Position numbers and translations under genes: made by a program
DNA from: Protopterus annectens
Lineage: Eukaryota; Chordata; Ceratodontiformes; Protopteridae
Direction of reading: 5' to 3'
NCBI RefSeq assembly: GCF_019279795.1
Contig: NC_056744.1
Location: forward strand, 1,504,659,310-1,504,723,309
DNA: 64,000 nt
In this document: positions 27,901-40,283 of the stretch, piece by piece
How the letters are laid out: each line of letters opens with the position of its first letter
Numbering within the stretch: position 1 is the stretch's first letter
The notes under the pieces: generated by a model
What the model saw: only the letters and a program-made list of their open reading frames with translations
Databases searched by the model: none
What the model was told of the DNA's origin: nothing

Positions 27901-30900
27901 TACACCTTTGCACTACATAAATGAGTGTTACAGTTGTGTGTATGGTTGTTATGTTATTCTTTGTGATATGTTGTTGCTCTACACCTTTGCACTACATAAA
28001 TGAGTGTTACAGTTGTGTGTATGGTTGTTATGTTATTCTTTGTGATATGTTGTTGCTCTACACCTTTGCACTACATAAATGAGTGTTGCAGTTGTGTGTA
28101 TGGTTGTTATGTTATTCTTTGTGATATGTTGTTGCTCTACACTTTTGCACTATATAAATGAGTGTTACAGTTGTGTATATGGTGGTTATGTTATTCTTTG
28201 TGGTATGTTGTTGCTCTACACCTTTGCACTACATAAATGAGTGTTACCGTTGTGTGGTATGGTTGTTATGTTATTCTTTGTGGTATGTTGTTGCTCTACA
28301 CCTTTGCACTACATAAATGAGTGTTACAGTTGTGTGTATGGTTGTTATGTTATTCTTTGTGGTATGTTGTTGCTCTACACCTTTGCACTACATAAATGAG
28401 TGTTACAGTTGTGTGTATGGTTGTTATGTTATTCTTTGTGGTATGTTGTTGCTCTACACCTTTGCACTACATAAATGAGTGTTACAGTTGTGTGTATGGT
28501 TGTTATGTTATTCTTTGTGGTATGTTGTTGCTCTACACCTTTGCACTACATAAATGAGTGTTACAGTTGTGTGTATGGTTGTTATGTTATTCTTTGTGGT
28601 ATGTTGTTGCTCTACACCTTTGCACTACATAAATGAGTGTTACAGTTGTGTGTATGGTTGTTATGTTATTCTTTGTGGTATGTTGTTGCTCTACACCTTT
28701 GCACTACATAAATGAGTGTTACAGTTGTGTGTATGGTTGTTATGTTATTCTTTGTGATATGTTGTTGCTCTACACCTTTGCACTACATAAATGAGTGTTA
28801 CAGTTGTGTGTATGGTTGTTATGTTATTCTTTGTGGTATGTTGTTGCTCTACACCTTTGCACTACATAAATGAGTGTTACAGTTGTGTGTATGGTTGTTA
28901 TGTTATTCTTTGTGGTATGTTGTTGCTCTACACCTTTGCACTACATAAATGAGTGTTACAGTTGTGTGTATTTTTGTTATGTTATTCTATGTGATATGTT
29001 GTTGCTCTACACCTTTGCACTACATAAATGAGTGTTGCAGTTGTGTGTATGGTTGTTATGTTATTCTTTGTGATATGTTGTTGCTCTACACCTTTGCACT
29101 ACATAAATGAGTATTACAGTTGTGTGTATGGTTGTTATGTTATTCTTTGTGATATGTTGTTGCTTTGCACTTATGCACTACATAAACGAGTATTACAGTT
29201 GTGTGTATGGTTGTTATGTTATTTTTTTGTGGTATGTTGTTGCTCTACACCTTTGCACTACATAAATGAGTGTTACAGTTGTGTGTATGGTTGTTATGTT
29301 ATTCTTTGTGGTATGTTGTTGCTCTACACCTTTGCACTACATAAATGAGTGTTACAGTTGTGTGTATGGTTGTTATGTTATTCTTTGTGGTATGTTGTTG
29401 CTCTACACCTTTGCACTTCATAAATGAGTGTTACAGTTGTGTGTATTGTTATGTTATTCTTTGTGGTATGTTGTTGCTCTACACCTTTGCACTACATAAA
29501 TGATTATTACAGTTGTGTGTATGGTTGTTATGTTATTCTTTGTGATATGTTGTTGCTCTACACCTTTGCACTACATAAATGAGTGTTGCAGTTGTGTGTA
29601 TGGTTGTTATGTTATTCTTTGTGATATGTTGTTGCTCTACACCTTTGCACTACATAAATGAGTGTTACAGTTGTGTGTATGGTTGTTATGTTATTCTTTG
29701 TGGTATGTTGTTGCTCTACAACTTTGCACTACATAAATGAGTGTTACAGTTGTGTGTATGGTTGTTATGTTATTCTTTGTGATATGTTGTTGCTCTACAC
29801 CTTTGCACTACATAAATGAGTGTTGCAGTTGTGTGTATGGTTGTTATGTTATTCTCTGTGATATGTTGTTGCTCTACACCTTTGCACTACATAAATCAGT
29901 ATTACAGTTGTGTGTACGGTTGCTATGTTATTCTTTGTGATATGGTGTTGCTCTTCACCTTTACACTACATAAATGAGTTTTACAGTTGTGTGCATGGTT
30001 GTGTTGTTATTCTTTGTGGTATGCTGTTGCTCTACAACTTTGCACTACATAAATGAGTGTTGCAGTTGTGTGTATGGTTGTTATGTTATTCTTTGTGATA
30101 TGTTGTTGCTCTACACCTTTGCACTACATAAATGAGTGTTACAGTTGTGGGTATGGTTGTTATGTTGTTTTTTGTGATATGATGTTGCTCTTCACCTTTG
30201 CACTACATAACTGAGTGCTAAAGTTGTGGGTATGGTTGTTAGGTTTTTTTTGTGGTATGTTGTTGCTGTACACCTTTGCACTAAATGAATGAGTGTTACA
30301 GTTGTGTGTATGGCTGTTATGTTATTCTTTGTGATATGTTGTTGCTCTACACCTTTACACTACATAAATGAATGTTACAGTTGTGTGTATGGTTGTTATG
30401 TTATTATTTGTGGTATGTTGCTGCTGTACAACTTTGCACTACATAAATGAGTGTTACAGTTGTGTTTATGGTTGTTATGTTTATCTTTGTGGTATGTTGT
30501 TGCTCTACACCTTTGCACTACAAAAATGAGTATTGCAGTTTTGTGTATGGTTGTTAAGTTATTCTTTGTGGTATGTTGTTGCTCTACACATTAGCACTAC
30601 ATAAATGAGTGTTAGAGTTCTGGGTATGGTTGTTATGTTGTTTTTTGTGGTATGTTGTTGCTCTACACCTTTGCACTACATAAATGAGTGTTACAGTTGT
30701 GTGTATGGTTATGTTGTTCTTTGTGGTATGTTGTTGCTCTACACCTTTGCACTACATAAATGAGTGTTACAGTAGTGTGTATGGTTGTTATGTTATTTTT
30801 TTGGTATGCTGTTGCTCTACACCTTTGCACTACATAAATGAGTGTTACAGTTGTGTGTATCATTGTTATGTTATTATTTGTGGTATGTTGTTGCTCTACA

Positions 30901-33900
30901 CCTTTGCACTACATAAATGAGTGTTGCAGTTGTGTGTATGGTTGTTATGTTATTCTTTCTGGTATGTTGTTGCTCTACACCTTTGCACTACATAAATGAG
31001 TGTTGCAGTTGTGTGTATGGCTGTTATGTTATTTTTTGTGATATGTTGTTGCTCTACACCTTTACACTACATAAATGAATGTTACAGTTGTGTGTATGGT
31101 TGTTATGTTATTATTTGTGGTATGTTGCTGCTCTACAACTTTGCACTACATAAATGAGTGTTACAGTTGTGTGTATGGTTGTTATGTCTATCTTTGTGGT
31201 ATGTTGATGCTCTACACTTTTGCACTACAAAAATGAGTATTGCAGTTTTGTGTATGGTTGTTAAGTTATTATTTGTGGTATGTTGCTGCTCTACAACTTT
31301 GCACTACATAAATGAGTGTTAGAGTTCTGGGTATGGTTGTTATGTTGTTTTTATGGTATGTTGTTGCTCTACACCTTTGCACTACATAAATGAGTGTTAC
31401 AGTTATGTGTATGGTTATGTTGTTCTTTGTGGTATGTTGTTGCTCTACACCTTTGCACTACGTAAATGAGTGTTACAGTAGTGTGTATGGTTGTTATGTT
31501 ATTTTTTGGTATGCTTTTGCTCTACACCTTTGCACTACATAAATGAGTGTTACAGTTGTGTGTATCGTTGTTATGTTATTATTTGTGGTATGTTGTTGCT
31601 CTACACTTTTGCACTGCATAAATGAGTATTACAGGTGTGTGTATGGTTGTTATGTTATTCTTGGTGATATATTCTAGCTCTACATCTTTGCACTACATAA
31701 ATGAGTGTTGCAGTTGTGTGTATGCTTGTTATTTTATTCTTTCTGATATGTTATTGCTCTACACCATTGCACTACATAAATGAGTGTTACAGTTGTGTAT
31801 ATGGTAGTTATTTAATTCTCTGTGGTATGTTGTTGCGCTACACCTTTGCACTACATAAATGAGTGTTACAGTTGTGTGTATGGTTGTTATGTTATTCTTT
31901 GTGGTATGTTGTTGTTCTACCCCTTTGCACTACATACATGAGTGTTACAGTTGTGTGCATGGTTGTTATGTTATTCTTTGTGGTATATTGTTGCTCTACA
32001 CCTTTGCACTACATAAATAAGTGTTACTGTTGTGTGTATGGTTGTTATACTATTCTTTGTGGTATGTTGTTGCTCTACACCTTTGCACTACATAAATGAG
32101 TGTTGCAGTAGTGTGTATGGTTGTTATGTTATTCTTTCTGGTATGTTGTTGTCCTACAACTTTGCACTACATAACTGGTTGTTACAGTTGTAGGTATGGT
32201 TGTTGTTTTTTGTGGTATGTTGCTGCTCTACACCTTTGCACTACATAAATGAGTGTTACAGTTGTGTGTATGGTTGTTATGTTGTTTTTGTGGTATGTTC
32301 TTGCTCTACACATTTGCACTACATAAATGAGTGTTGCAGTTGTGTGTATGGTTGTTATGTTGTTGTTTGTGGTATGCTGTTGCTCTACACCTTTGCATTA
32401 CATAAATGAGTGTTACAGTTGTGTGTATGGTTGTTATGTTATTCTTTGTGCTATGTTGTTGCTCTACACTTTTGCACTACATAAATGAGTATTACCGTTG
32501 TGTGTATGGTTGTTATGTTATTCTTTGTGATATGTTATTGCTCTACCCCTTTGCACTACATAAATGAGTGTTACAGTTGTGTATATGGTTGTTATTTTAT
32601 TCTTTGTGGTATGTTGTTGCGCTACACATTTGCACTACATAAGTGAGTGTTACAGTTGTCTGCATGGTTGTTATGTTATTCTTTGTGGCATATTGTTGCT
32701 TTACACCTTTGCATTACATAAATGAGTGTTACAGTTGTGTGCATGGTTGTTATGCTATTCTTTGTGGTATGTTGTTGCTCTACACCTTTGCACTACATAA
32801 ATGAGTGTTACAATTGTGTGTATGGTTGTTATGTTATTCTTTCTGGTATGTTGTTGCTCTACACCTTTGCACTACATAAATGAGTATTACAGTTGTGTGT
32901 ATGGTTGTTATGTTATTCTTTGTGATATGTTGTTGCTCCACACCTTTGCACTACATACATGAGTGTTACAGTTGTGTATTGTTTTTATGTTATTCTTTGT
33001 GATATGTTGCTGCACTACATCTTTGCGCTACGCAAATGAGTGTTGCAGTTGTGTGTATGGTTTTTATGTTATTCTTTGTGATATGTTGCTGCTCTACATC
33101 TTTGCACTACATAATTGAGTGTTGCAGTTGTGTGTATGGTTGTTATGTTATTCTTTCTGGTATGTTGTTGCTCTACACCTTTGCACTATATAAATGAGTG
33201 TTACAGTTGTGTGTATGGTTGTTATGTTATTCTTTGTGATATGTTGTTGCTCCACACCTTTGCACTACATACATGAGTGTTACAGTTGTGTGTATGGTTG
33301 GTATGTTATTCTTTGTGATATGTTGTTGCTCTACACCTTTGCACTACATAAGTGAGTGTTGCAGTTGTGTGTATGGTTGTTATGCTATTCTTTGTGGTAT
33401 GTTGTTGCTCTACACCTTTGCACTACATAAATGTGTGTTACAGTTGTGTGTATGGTTGTTATGTTGTTTTTTGTGGTATGTTGTTGCTCTACACCTTTGC
33501 ACTACATAAATGAGTGTTACAGTTGTGTGTATGGTTGTTATGTTATTCTTTTTGGTAGTTGTTGCGCTACACCTTTTCACTACATAAACGAGTATTACAG
33601 TTGTGTGTATGGTTGTTATGTTATTCTTTGTGGTATGTTGTTGCTCTACACTTTTGCACTACATAAATGAGTGTTACAGTTGTGTGTATGGTTGTTATCT
33701 TATTCCTTGTGGTATGTTGTTGCTCTACACCTTTGCACTACATAAATGAGTATTACAGTTGTGTGTATGGTTGTTATGTTATTCTTTATGGTATGTTGTT
33801 GCTCTACACCTTTGCATTACATAAATGAGTGTTACAGTTGTTTGTATGGTTGTTATGTTATTCTTTGTGGTATGTTGTTGCTCTACACCTTTGCACTACA

Positions 33901-34314
33901 TAAATGAGTATTACAGTTGTGTGTATGGTTGTTATGTTATTCTTTGGAGTATGTTGTTGCTCTACACCTTAGCACTACATAGATGAGTGTTACCGTTGTG
34001 TTTATGGTTATTTTATTCTTTGTGATATGCTGTTGCTCTACACCTTTGCACTCCATAAATGAGTATTACGGTTGTGTGTATGGTTGTTATCTTATTCCTT
34101 GTGGTATGTTGTTGCTCTACACCTTTGCACTACATAAATGAGTGTTGCAGTTGTGTGTATGGTTATGTTATTGTTTCTGGTATGTTGTTGCTCTATACCT
34201 TTGCACTACTTAAATGAGTGTTATAGTTGTGTGTATGGTTGTTATGTTGTTTTTTGTGGTATGTTGTTGCTCTGCACCTTTGCATTACATAAATGAGTAT
34301 TAGAGTTGTGTGTA
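12947..34314. repeat. 79-bp satellite array, ~270 monomers, ~21.4 kb
   Basis: Head-to-tail monomers of 79 bp. The consensus begins ACAGTTGTGTGTATGGTTGT, continues TATGTTATTCTTTGTGGTAT, GTTGTTGCTCTACACCTTTG and CACTACATAAATGAGTGTT. Monomers at both ends (12947-17800 and 24400-34314) are diverged, with indels and fused units such as near 14050 and 25890. Those in about 18050-24360 and 27660-29000 are nearly identical, varying mainly at G/A in TGTGGTATG versus TGTGATATG and GAGTGTT versus GAGTATT. Several multi-monomer segments are repeated at multiples of 79 bp. All open frames inside, Cys-rich and at most about 106 codons, are repeat artefacts: the consensus allows only a 53-codon frame spanning two monomers. 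No CENP-B-box-like motif was seen. The array lies wholly within the intron between CTLD exons A and B. Confidence 0.98.
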
Positions 34315-34426
34315 TAATATTTTTTTCTTCCCTTTCCTCATTTTTAGCAAACTACAGCGGACAAATATTTGACAAGTTGTTAAGCATGCATAATTACTCT
34401 AGTCATAAATCACATGTGCGTGTTTG

Positions 34427-34430
<4 letters not shown>
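34315..34430. other. Short unique spacer after the satellite
   Basis: Unique-looking sequence between the satellite end and the TA tract. Confidence 0.5.
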
Positions 34431-34496
<66 letters not shown>

Positions 34497-34514
34497 TAGA
34501 TATATATATATATA

Positions 34515-34571
<57 letters not shown>
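34431..34571. repeat. (TA)n-(TG)n compound microsatellite
   Basis: TA tract with a GATAGA interruption near 34494-34500, then about 27 TG units. It borders the foldback element at 34572. Confidence 0.97.
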
Positions 34572-35075
<504 letters not shown>

Positions 35076-35395
35076 TTAGGAATGGATCTCATTTGGAAGC
35101 TCGACTTTCAGAAAGTAGAACTTCACATTGTTGAGCCTATATAATTGACCTTCTAAAAAGTTGAGATCACAGTGCAGTGGAGATCAGGGAATTTACCCTT
35201 TTCTCACTATAGTGCAATCTCAGAGATAGTATATATAATTAGTAGGGTGGTGGGTGCGTGGGAGCTTGCCTTCCTGCAAAAACACAGATTTTTCTTCTCT
35301 TTTTTATTGATAATTATGGGACATCGATTATATGGTCTTGAGCATATGCAGTTCTATGTTCTGTTATGTTGATACAACGCCATGTTATTTGCTTA
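35076..35395. mobile_element. Foldback element, copy 3 (most decayed)
   Basis: It carries AGGGAATTTACCCTTTTC, TAGTGCAATCTCAGAGATAG and TATATATAATTAGTAGGG in the order seen in copy 2, then a GGGAGCTTGCC stretch. Its ends hold worn complementary pieces (GAGCCTATATAATTGACC on the left, ATCGATTATATGGTCTTGAG on the right). Non-coding. Confidence 0.55.
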
Positions 35396-37157
35396 GCTTT
35401 TAATTGTGGGCCTTGCCTGAAAATGGACTATGCTCTGGAGCACTTTCCATACTGAAAAAGTATAAATAAACAAAAATACATATCTAAATAAATCATTGGT
35501 AGACAAAAAGATATATGAATTAACAGTTACAGCTAAGAGGGCCATCCCACCATGAGCAGTGACTGGAAGCTTGACATTTGTTCCATGCAGCATGCTTCAA
35601 TTAGGAACATGAAAAGATTTCTTCCAATTAAGATATTTATATCTGTTTACTTAAGCAGCTTTATTTAGCTTATTTAGCTACACTTTGTCACTTCAACAAG
35701 GAAATGCCCCATAACTTCTGCTTTAAAACATGGTACAGAAAACAAATCTGAGGAAATCACATTAAAACTATTCCAACATTTTCCAGAGAGTTTACTATAA
35801 AGCAGTAAACTAAAATGCTTCCAATTTAACTGAATACTGAGAAAAGCATTCAGAGGAAAGGAAGTGTGTATTATTTTATTATAGACATTCACACACTACA
35901 TTATGGGAATAAGGAGTCTTATCTGAGAAACAAAAATAATGCATGTTATGTCAGTTCTTTCTATGTCATTATGGAATAGTATAAGGTATATATCAAATAT
36001 TCACCAATTATCATAATACTCGGTTGTTATTATTATATGAAGGATTATATGTACTTTTCTCAGTTTCTGACCATATGAAACGTTTAAATGTCATGGTGCA
36101 TGCAAAAAAATTGCTTTCAATGATCATGTTCTATTTCAGGGTTAATACAAACATAACAACAGAAATATTTAAAACATGTATTGGATGACACCATAGTACA
36201 CTGAAGAAAGTTATGCAAATGGCACCTCTGGAAATAGCACAGCTTAAATGAAAGTCCTGTAAATATGCATAAGAGGTAAGACTGAGAAGGAAGTGGAATA
36301 ATACTTATTGTAAAAGAAAGGGGAGAACTGCAGTTAATTCATATGTACAGTTGAGGGATGCATATTTCATACCGCTCAAGTGTACCTAATTATGAGGAAT
36401 GTTCCTTATTCTGAGTCTTAAGTAGTCTATGTTCTTTGAAGTTCCACATAAAAAGATTCTATCAGCATACAGTTTTTAGAGTTTTCTGTTAAACTAACAT
36501 GCATGCTGTATAATACTAAATCATATTACTTCATCAACATAATTTTTAAAGGTATAAAGCAATACATTTTAGCAATTTGGTTAGATGTCCTTACATTCAC
36601 TGCTGCAGTATTGTTAACATTCAGGATTCCCTGCTGTGGAAGTCTGTCATCAGGCTTGTATGCCAAAGACTTTTGTTGCATTTAAAGGTATGCCTGAACA
36701 TCACTCAAACTCTCTTTGTGGTGCACCATAGGGCATAAAAGTGACATTCAGGCTTACCATAAACAGAACTTCTTTGCCGCAAATCTGAATGTGTCTTTTC
36801 ACTGTTTGTCTGTTTTCCTGTGTCTGTTTTGCCAGTTGAACACATTTTCATTGTCCAGTATTTACCTATGCCTGTTTGCAGTGCAGATAAGTGCCCTTCT
36901 GGGCTTTTTTTTTATTTTTATTACTTTTTTGTGCTTCTTGGGATAAATGTCATCCATGAAGGATAAATGCCAGTGTGGGAGATAGATTCCCCATAAAGAC
37001 CAGCACAATAAGTGTCTTTTTTGTTAAAGAGCATCTTATGACCATACGTCTTATTCTATTTGCCAGGCATTCATTCCGAAAATCATTTGCAGTAGACTTT
37101 CTTTCCTTTCATTGTATCTTGCAAAACAGCATCTTAAAAACATTTGCAAGAATCACC
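35396..37157. other. CTLD intron sequence, no gene recognised
   Basis: AT-rich with no recognisable coding exon. Near 35400-35440 the minus strand has a worn motif like the one near 10500-10530 (ATGGAC preceded and followed by gag-like GGAG/CTGAAAATGGAC words), which hints at a shared dispersed repeat, but I could not define its ends. Confidence 0.3.
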
Positions 37158-37312
37158 CCTTACCTCAGCATCAACCCGTATCACAGACACTTTCCTCAGC
37201 ATTAACCCATGTCACAAACCCTTACTTCATCATTAAACCATTTCATAGACCCTTACTTCAGCATTAAACCATTTTGCAGACCCTTACCTCAGCATTAACC
37301 CATATCATTTTG
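37158..37312. repeat. 31-bp minisatellite made from the exon A splice donor
   Basis: Five tandem copies with exact 31-bp spacing. The CCTTAC words (GTAAGG on the minus strand) begin at 37158, 37220, 37251 and 37282, and the matching position at 37189 is altered (ACTTTC). The unit reads CCTTACCTCAGCATTAACCC then ATATCACAGA. The copy at 37282-37312 is the real exon A end plus donor. On the minus strand each unit is the exon end TGGGTTAATGCTGAG followed by GTAAGG and about 10 intronic bases. Confidence 0.9.
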
Positions 37313-37397
37313 TTCGGTATACAGCGATAGCAGGCATTCCTGTACTGGTACCAGCCAAATGGGCAATCACCTTGATAACAGAGACAGCTTGTATCAC
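37288..37397 (-). CDS. CTLD exon A (N-terminal part of a C-type lectin domain)
   Basis: The minus strand has acceptor TTTTGTATACAG, a 110-nt exon (2 + 36 codons) and donor GAG-GTAAGG. It encodes DTSCLCYQGDCPFGWYQY, RNACYRC and WVNAE. The CPxGWxxYxxxCY start and the WxxAE end are the N-terminal signature of a CTLD; the Cys before CPFGW suggests the long-form N-terminal disulphide. It joins exon B in phase 0 to give AE-AYC, as expected for this fold. The exon starts in phase 1, which matches the candidate exon at 40235. No stop or frame break. Its donor region is amplified as a minisatellite just downstream. Confidence 0.82.
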
Positions 37398-37444
37398 CTG
37401 TATACAAAATCAAAACAACAACAGCATGTTGAAATTCCATCACA

Positions 37445-38760
37445 AAGGTTCATATGTTCATAGGTTGGTAATAGGCTATCAGCCCTAGGGCCTATACAAG
37501 CCTAGCCATAACAATTCCCTGGCTATTTCTTCCCACACTATTTACTTCCCTGGACCCCTGTCTAGCAGGGCGACTGACATGATCCCTGGGGTGAATTTCC
37601 TTTCTCCCATCCAATCATCAAGGTTCCTTTTGAAGAGGGCCAAAGAGGCACTCTGCTTGACATGTATGGGAAGTCTATTCCAGAGTCTGGGGAGTCTCTG
37701 GGTCAGGAACCTATCCCTCCAGCATGTTTTGTTTATTGTGATGACAAGGTTTAGATCCCTGAAGTGTGTGGCTCTGAGTAATTGGGATTTCTTTAAGTGT
37801 AGCATGTCCAACAGCTCTGGGTTTGACATTGCCTTGTATGTTAAGCAGAGATCGCCTCTGAGTAGATGATATGTGACAGAGTATAGCTGATGTTTTTTAA
37901 GGCGGTCAGCGTAGGGCATCTGCTTTAGGCCTGTGATTCTTTTAGTATGGTATTTCTGCAGCCTTTCCAGTTGTTGCAGATAGCTTGAGAGGTACATACC
38001 AAATGAGGCATTGTATTCTATAGAGGATCTAATGAGGGATGAGTACAGTGGGACAATGACCTCCTTTTTTCTGGATGAAAAGCCCTTAGTGATGAGGTGT
38101 GCCACATAGTAGGATTTCCTGACTGTTGTGGTAATGTGGTTATCGAAGGTGAAACCACTGTCCACCTGTGTCCCCAAGTCTCTTATCACACTTTCAGTGT
38201 TTAGTGTACTGCCACCTATATGGTAATTCACAGGTACATGTTTTTTCCCAAAGGGGATAACTGTGCATTTCTTGGCATTGAGCTTGAGCCCATAGCTCTG
38301 GCACCAAGCATCTGTTTCTGTAAGGCCCTTTTGTAGAGTATCCACATCATTTGGGGATTCAGTAATGGTTCCCAGTTTGCAGTCATCTGCGAACTTTGTT
38401 AGCCAGTGTCCCTTAGTGTTGGCCTGTACTTCAGAGATGTAGATGCAAAGCAAGAGTGGTCCCAGGACTGAACCCTGAGGCTACTTACAGTGTGGGTTCT
38501 ATTAGTAAGCCAGTTAGCAACCCATTGGGTGATGTAGGGATTAATGCCCAGCTTAGAAAGTTTATCTATGATTCCAGAGTGGGGGATGGTATCAAAGGCC
38601 TTGCAAAGGTCTAGATAGGCTGTGTGGACCACCTTACCATTGTCCATGGCTCTGGAGACTGATTCGAAGAAGTCAATCAGGTTCAGGAGACAAGATCGGC
38701 CCTTCACGACCCAAACTGGGTGGGGTCCAGTGTTTGAAGGTTGCCAATGTCTTTGTTTAT
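37445..38760 (-). mobile_element. CR1-like LINE, 5'-truncated, with intact FADD motif
   Basis: Same family as the 60197-63640 copy. The 3' end at about 37445 has the octamer-type tail (ATGAACATATGAACC on the minus strand) and the shared UTR with GGCCCTAGGGCTGATAGCC. Similarity stops at about 38758, inside the RT (minus strand DIGNLQTLDP region), so it is a typical 5'-truncated insertion. It lies between the candidate linker exon and exon A of the lectin gene, in the same orientation as the gene. Confidence 0.9.
37542..38707 (-). pseudogene. LINE ORF2 fragment (RT palm, thumb and C-terminus)
   Basis: Two frames: 38399-38707 covers KGRSCLLNLIDFFE, YLDLCKAFDTIPHS (RT motif with the first catalytic Asp) and WVANWLTNRTH. 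37542-38453 covers LTKFADDCKLG (the catalytic FADD), LGTQVDSG, SSLIRSSIEYN, FGMYL, TCWRDRFLTQRLP, LWNRLP and FKRNLDDWMG. A deletion of about 50 bases near 38481, relative to the 60305-62608 copy, removes the VPQGS block and shifts the frame. Apart from that the sequence is little decayed, suggesting a fairly young insertion. Confidence 0.85.
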
Positions 38761-40234
38761 ATCACACTATAATTTTGTTACTTTAGAAAAAAAAAATTCA
38801 GACTGACTCTTTTTTTCAGGATCAGAATTAAATTAGACACCCTTTTAAGAATAGTGCCGTAATTCATGATTCTGAAATTTAGTATACACACTTGATATGC
38901 AAGTCTGTACTTGGAAATTTTGAACTTATGAAACTTGTATGAACTGCATTAAATCTTTTTCTTCCTCTATTTCTTAGATCTTACATGTCTTTTATGATTA
39001 TCATCTTTCAGCTGAAAAGTAAATGGGCAAATAAATATAAGAATGCAAAGTAAAGTGATACCTTTCATTTTCTTAGCATACTATGTAATAGGCTCTGTTT
39101 TTTTTTTCTCATTGGTTTTCCACTTGTTGTTCTTGTTGTTATTATCATTAATAGAAGTAGTAGTAATAGTATTTCACTTTGAAACTCATCAAGGATCTTA
39201 TAGTACATACAGGTAAGAAACATTATTTATCAGTTCATAGTTTGCAGATTGACTTGTTCTGAAAGGAAGCAAACCGCGTTCTGGTTGTGCTGAAATTGAA
39301 AATGAATGCCTGGAACTATAACATGTATGTACCTTGAACTGGTATCACTCATCCTTGTTTTAGTCACATTTACTGAGCCGTCAGCTGTGGGCAAATCTGA
39401 AATACAGTCCACAATGTGTAGGGACAGTATGATAATAAGTCCATGGAAACGTCTCTTGGGACTGTATACACACCTACAACTGATATGTTTTCTGATGGAA
39501 ATCATACAAACCTTTCAAATGTGTAAAACATGTACAAAGTGTGTCCTTTTTCTTTGTGAAATGCAGTACTTGTGGAAGACAGAGAATGCTGTAAAAGATT
39601 ATGAAAAAAAAGAGAGATGCAGCTCAGGAGAGTAATAAACTGGTTATTTAAGTCATGATTTTATGGAATTTTCTACTACTGGAGTTTAAGTTTATTTGAG
39701 AAACCAGAAAACCAGCCTCAGTTCAAGAGGCAAGAATATTTCATCTGATGAAGAAGAGAAAAGGATTTGTTTTGAGAAGATTTATGCTAACTGCATACCC
39801 TCCATTGCTGTCCCATGCTGAGACATCCCTCCAGAGTCTAGTAGCATAATACTATTGCTTTGTAGACTCATCCCAAAGGAACCACTTTGAGAACAGTCTC
39901 TGTGGGATGTCTTGGATGAGTTTCTCAGACTGTTTCACTTTCCTGAATAAGGGAGTTTGATTTATTATTTTTTCCCTGTTGTATTATACACTTTTTAGCC
40001 AGTTGTATATTTGAACTAGAAACAGATTTTAGTTTGAGAACATTTAGATGTAGTGAATGTTTTCCTATAAACTTTCTATCTGTTAACAACCCTTTATTTC
40101 ACATTACTCTGTCCAGTATTGTACATTGTCTATATATTTAATTTCTCAAAATCAACATATTTTTAGTAAATAATTCTGCTTATCTAATCATAATAGCTTA
40201 TAGCTGATTATTTGCTCATTTGTTTGCATCTTAC
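38761..40234. other. Probable CTLD-gene intron, no certain exon
   Basis: A minus-strand stretch near 39350-39415 has an acceptor (TGTATTTCAG) and a donor (TTCAAG-GTACAT) around an open Ser/Thr-rich segment, but its phase does not fit the neighbouring exons. Otherwise nothing recognised. Confidence 0.35.
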
Positions 40235-40283
40235 CTAATTTAAGGCTACCATAACGACTTGGTGTAGACTGTGGAGTCTTTAT
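40235..40283 (-). CDS. Candidate small linker exon of the CTLD gene
   Basis: The minus strand has a strong acceptor (CCTTTCCTTTTTTTCAG), 49 nt, and donor TTAG-GTAAGA. In the frame that fits it encodes IKTPQSTPSRYGSLKL and ends with one base of a Gly codon. This phase-1 end matches the phase-1 start of exon A, giving LKLG-DTSC. A short Ser/Pro-rich linker before a CTLD is plausible. The exon is too short to be recognised by protein similarity, so the call rests on splice signals, phase and position only. Confidence 0.38.

Noticed and set aside
14857-33670. Many Cys-rich plus-strand open frames (up to about 106 codons) in the satellite, looking like a family of small secreted proteins
   Set aside because: They are the 79-bp monomer read in successive frames. 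The consensus allows only a 53-codon frame over two monomers, and longer ones arise where a stop happens to be mutated or an indel occurs. No promoter or conservation of frame.
12947-34314. Satellite as a centromere or a CRISPR-like array
   Set aside because: No CENP-B-box-like motif, no spacer/repeat alternation, and it lies within a gene intron. Monomers are continuous head to tail.
39352-39415. Extra Ser/Thr-rich exon of the lectin gene on the minus strand
   Set aside because: Acceptor and donor are plausible, but its 64-nt length would end in a phase that gives a stop on joining to exon A.
39306-39635. Plus-strand frame of 109 codons with a signal-peptide-like start
   Set aside because: No recognised domain, no splice context, and composition is consistent with chance in AT-rich DNA.
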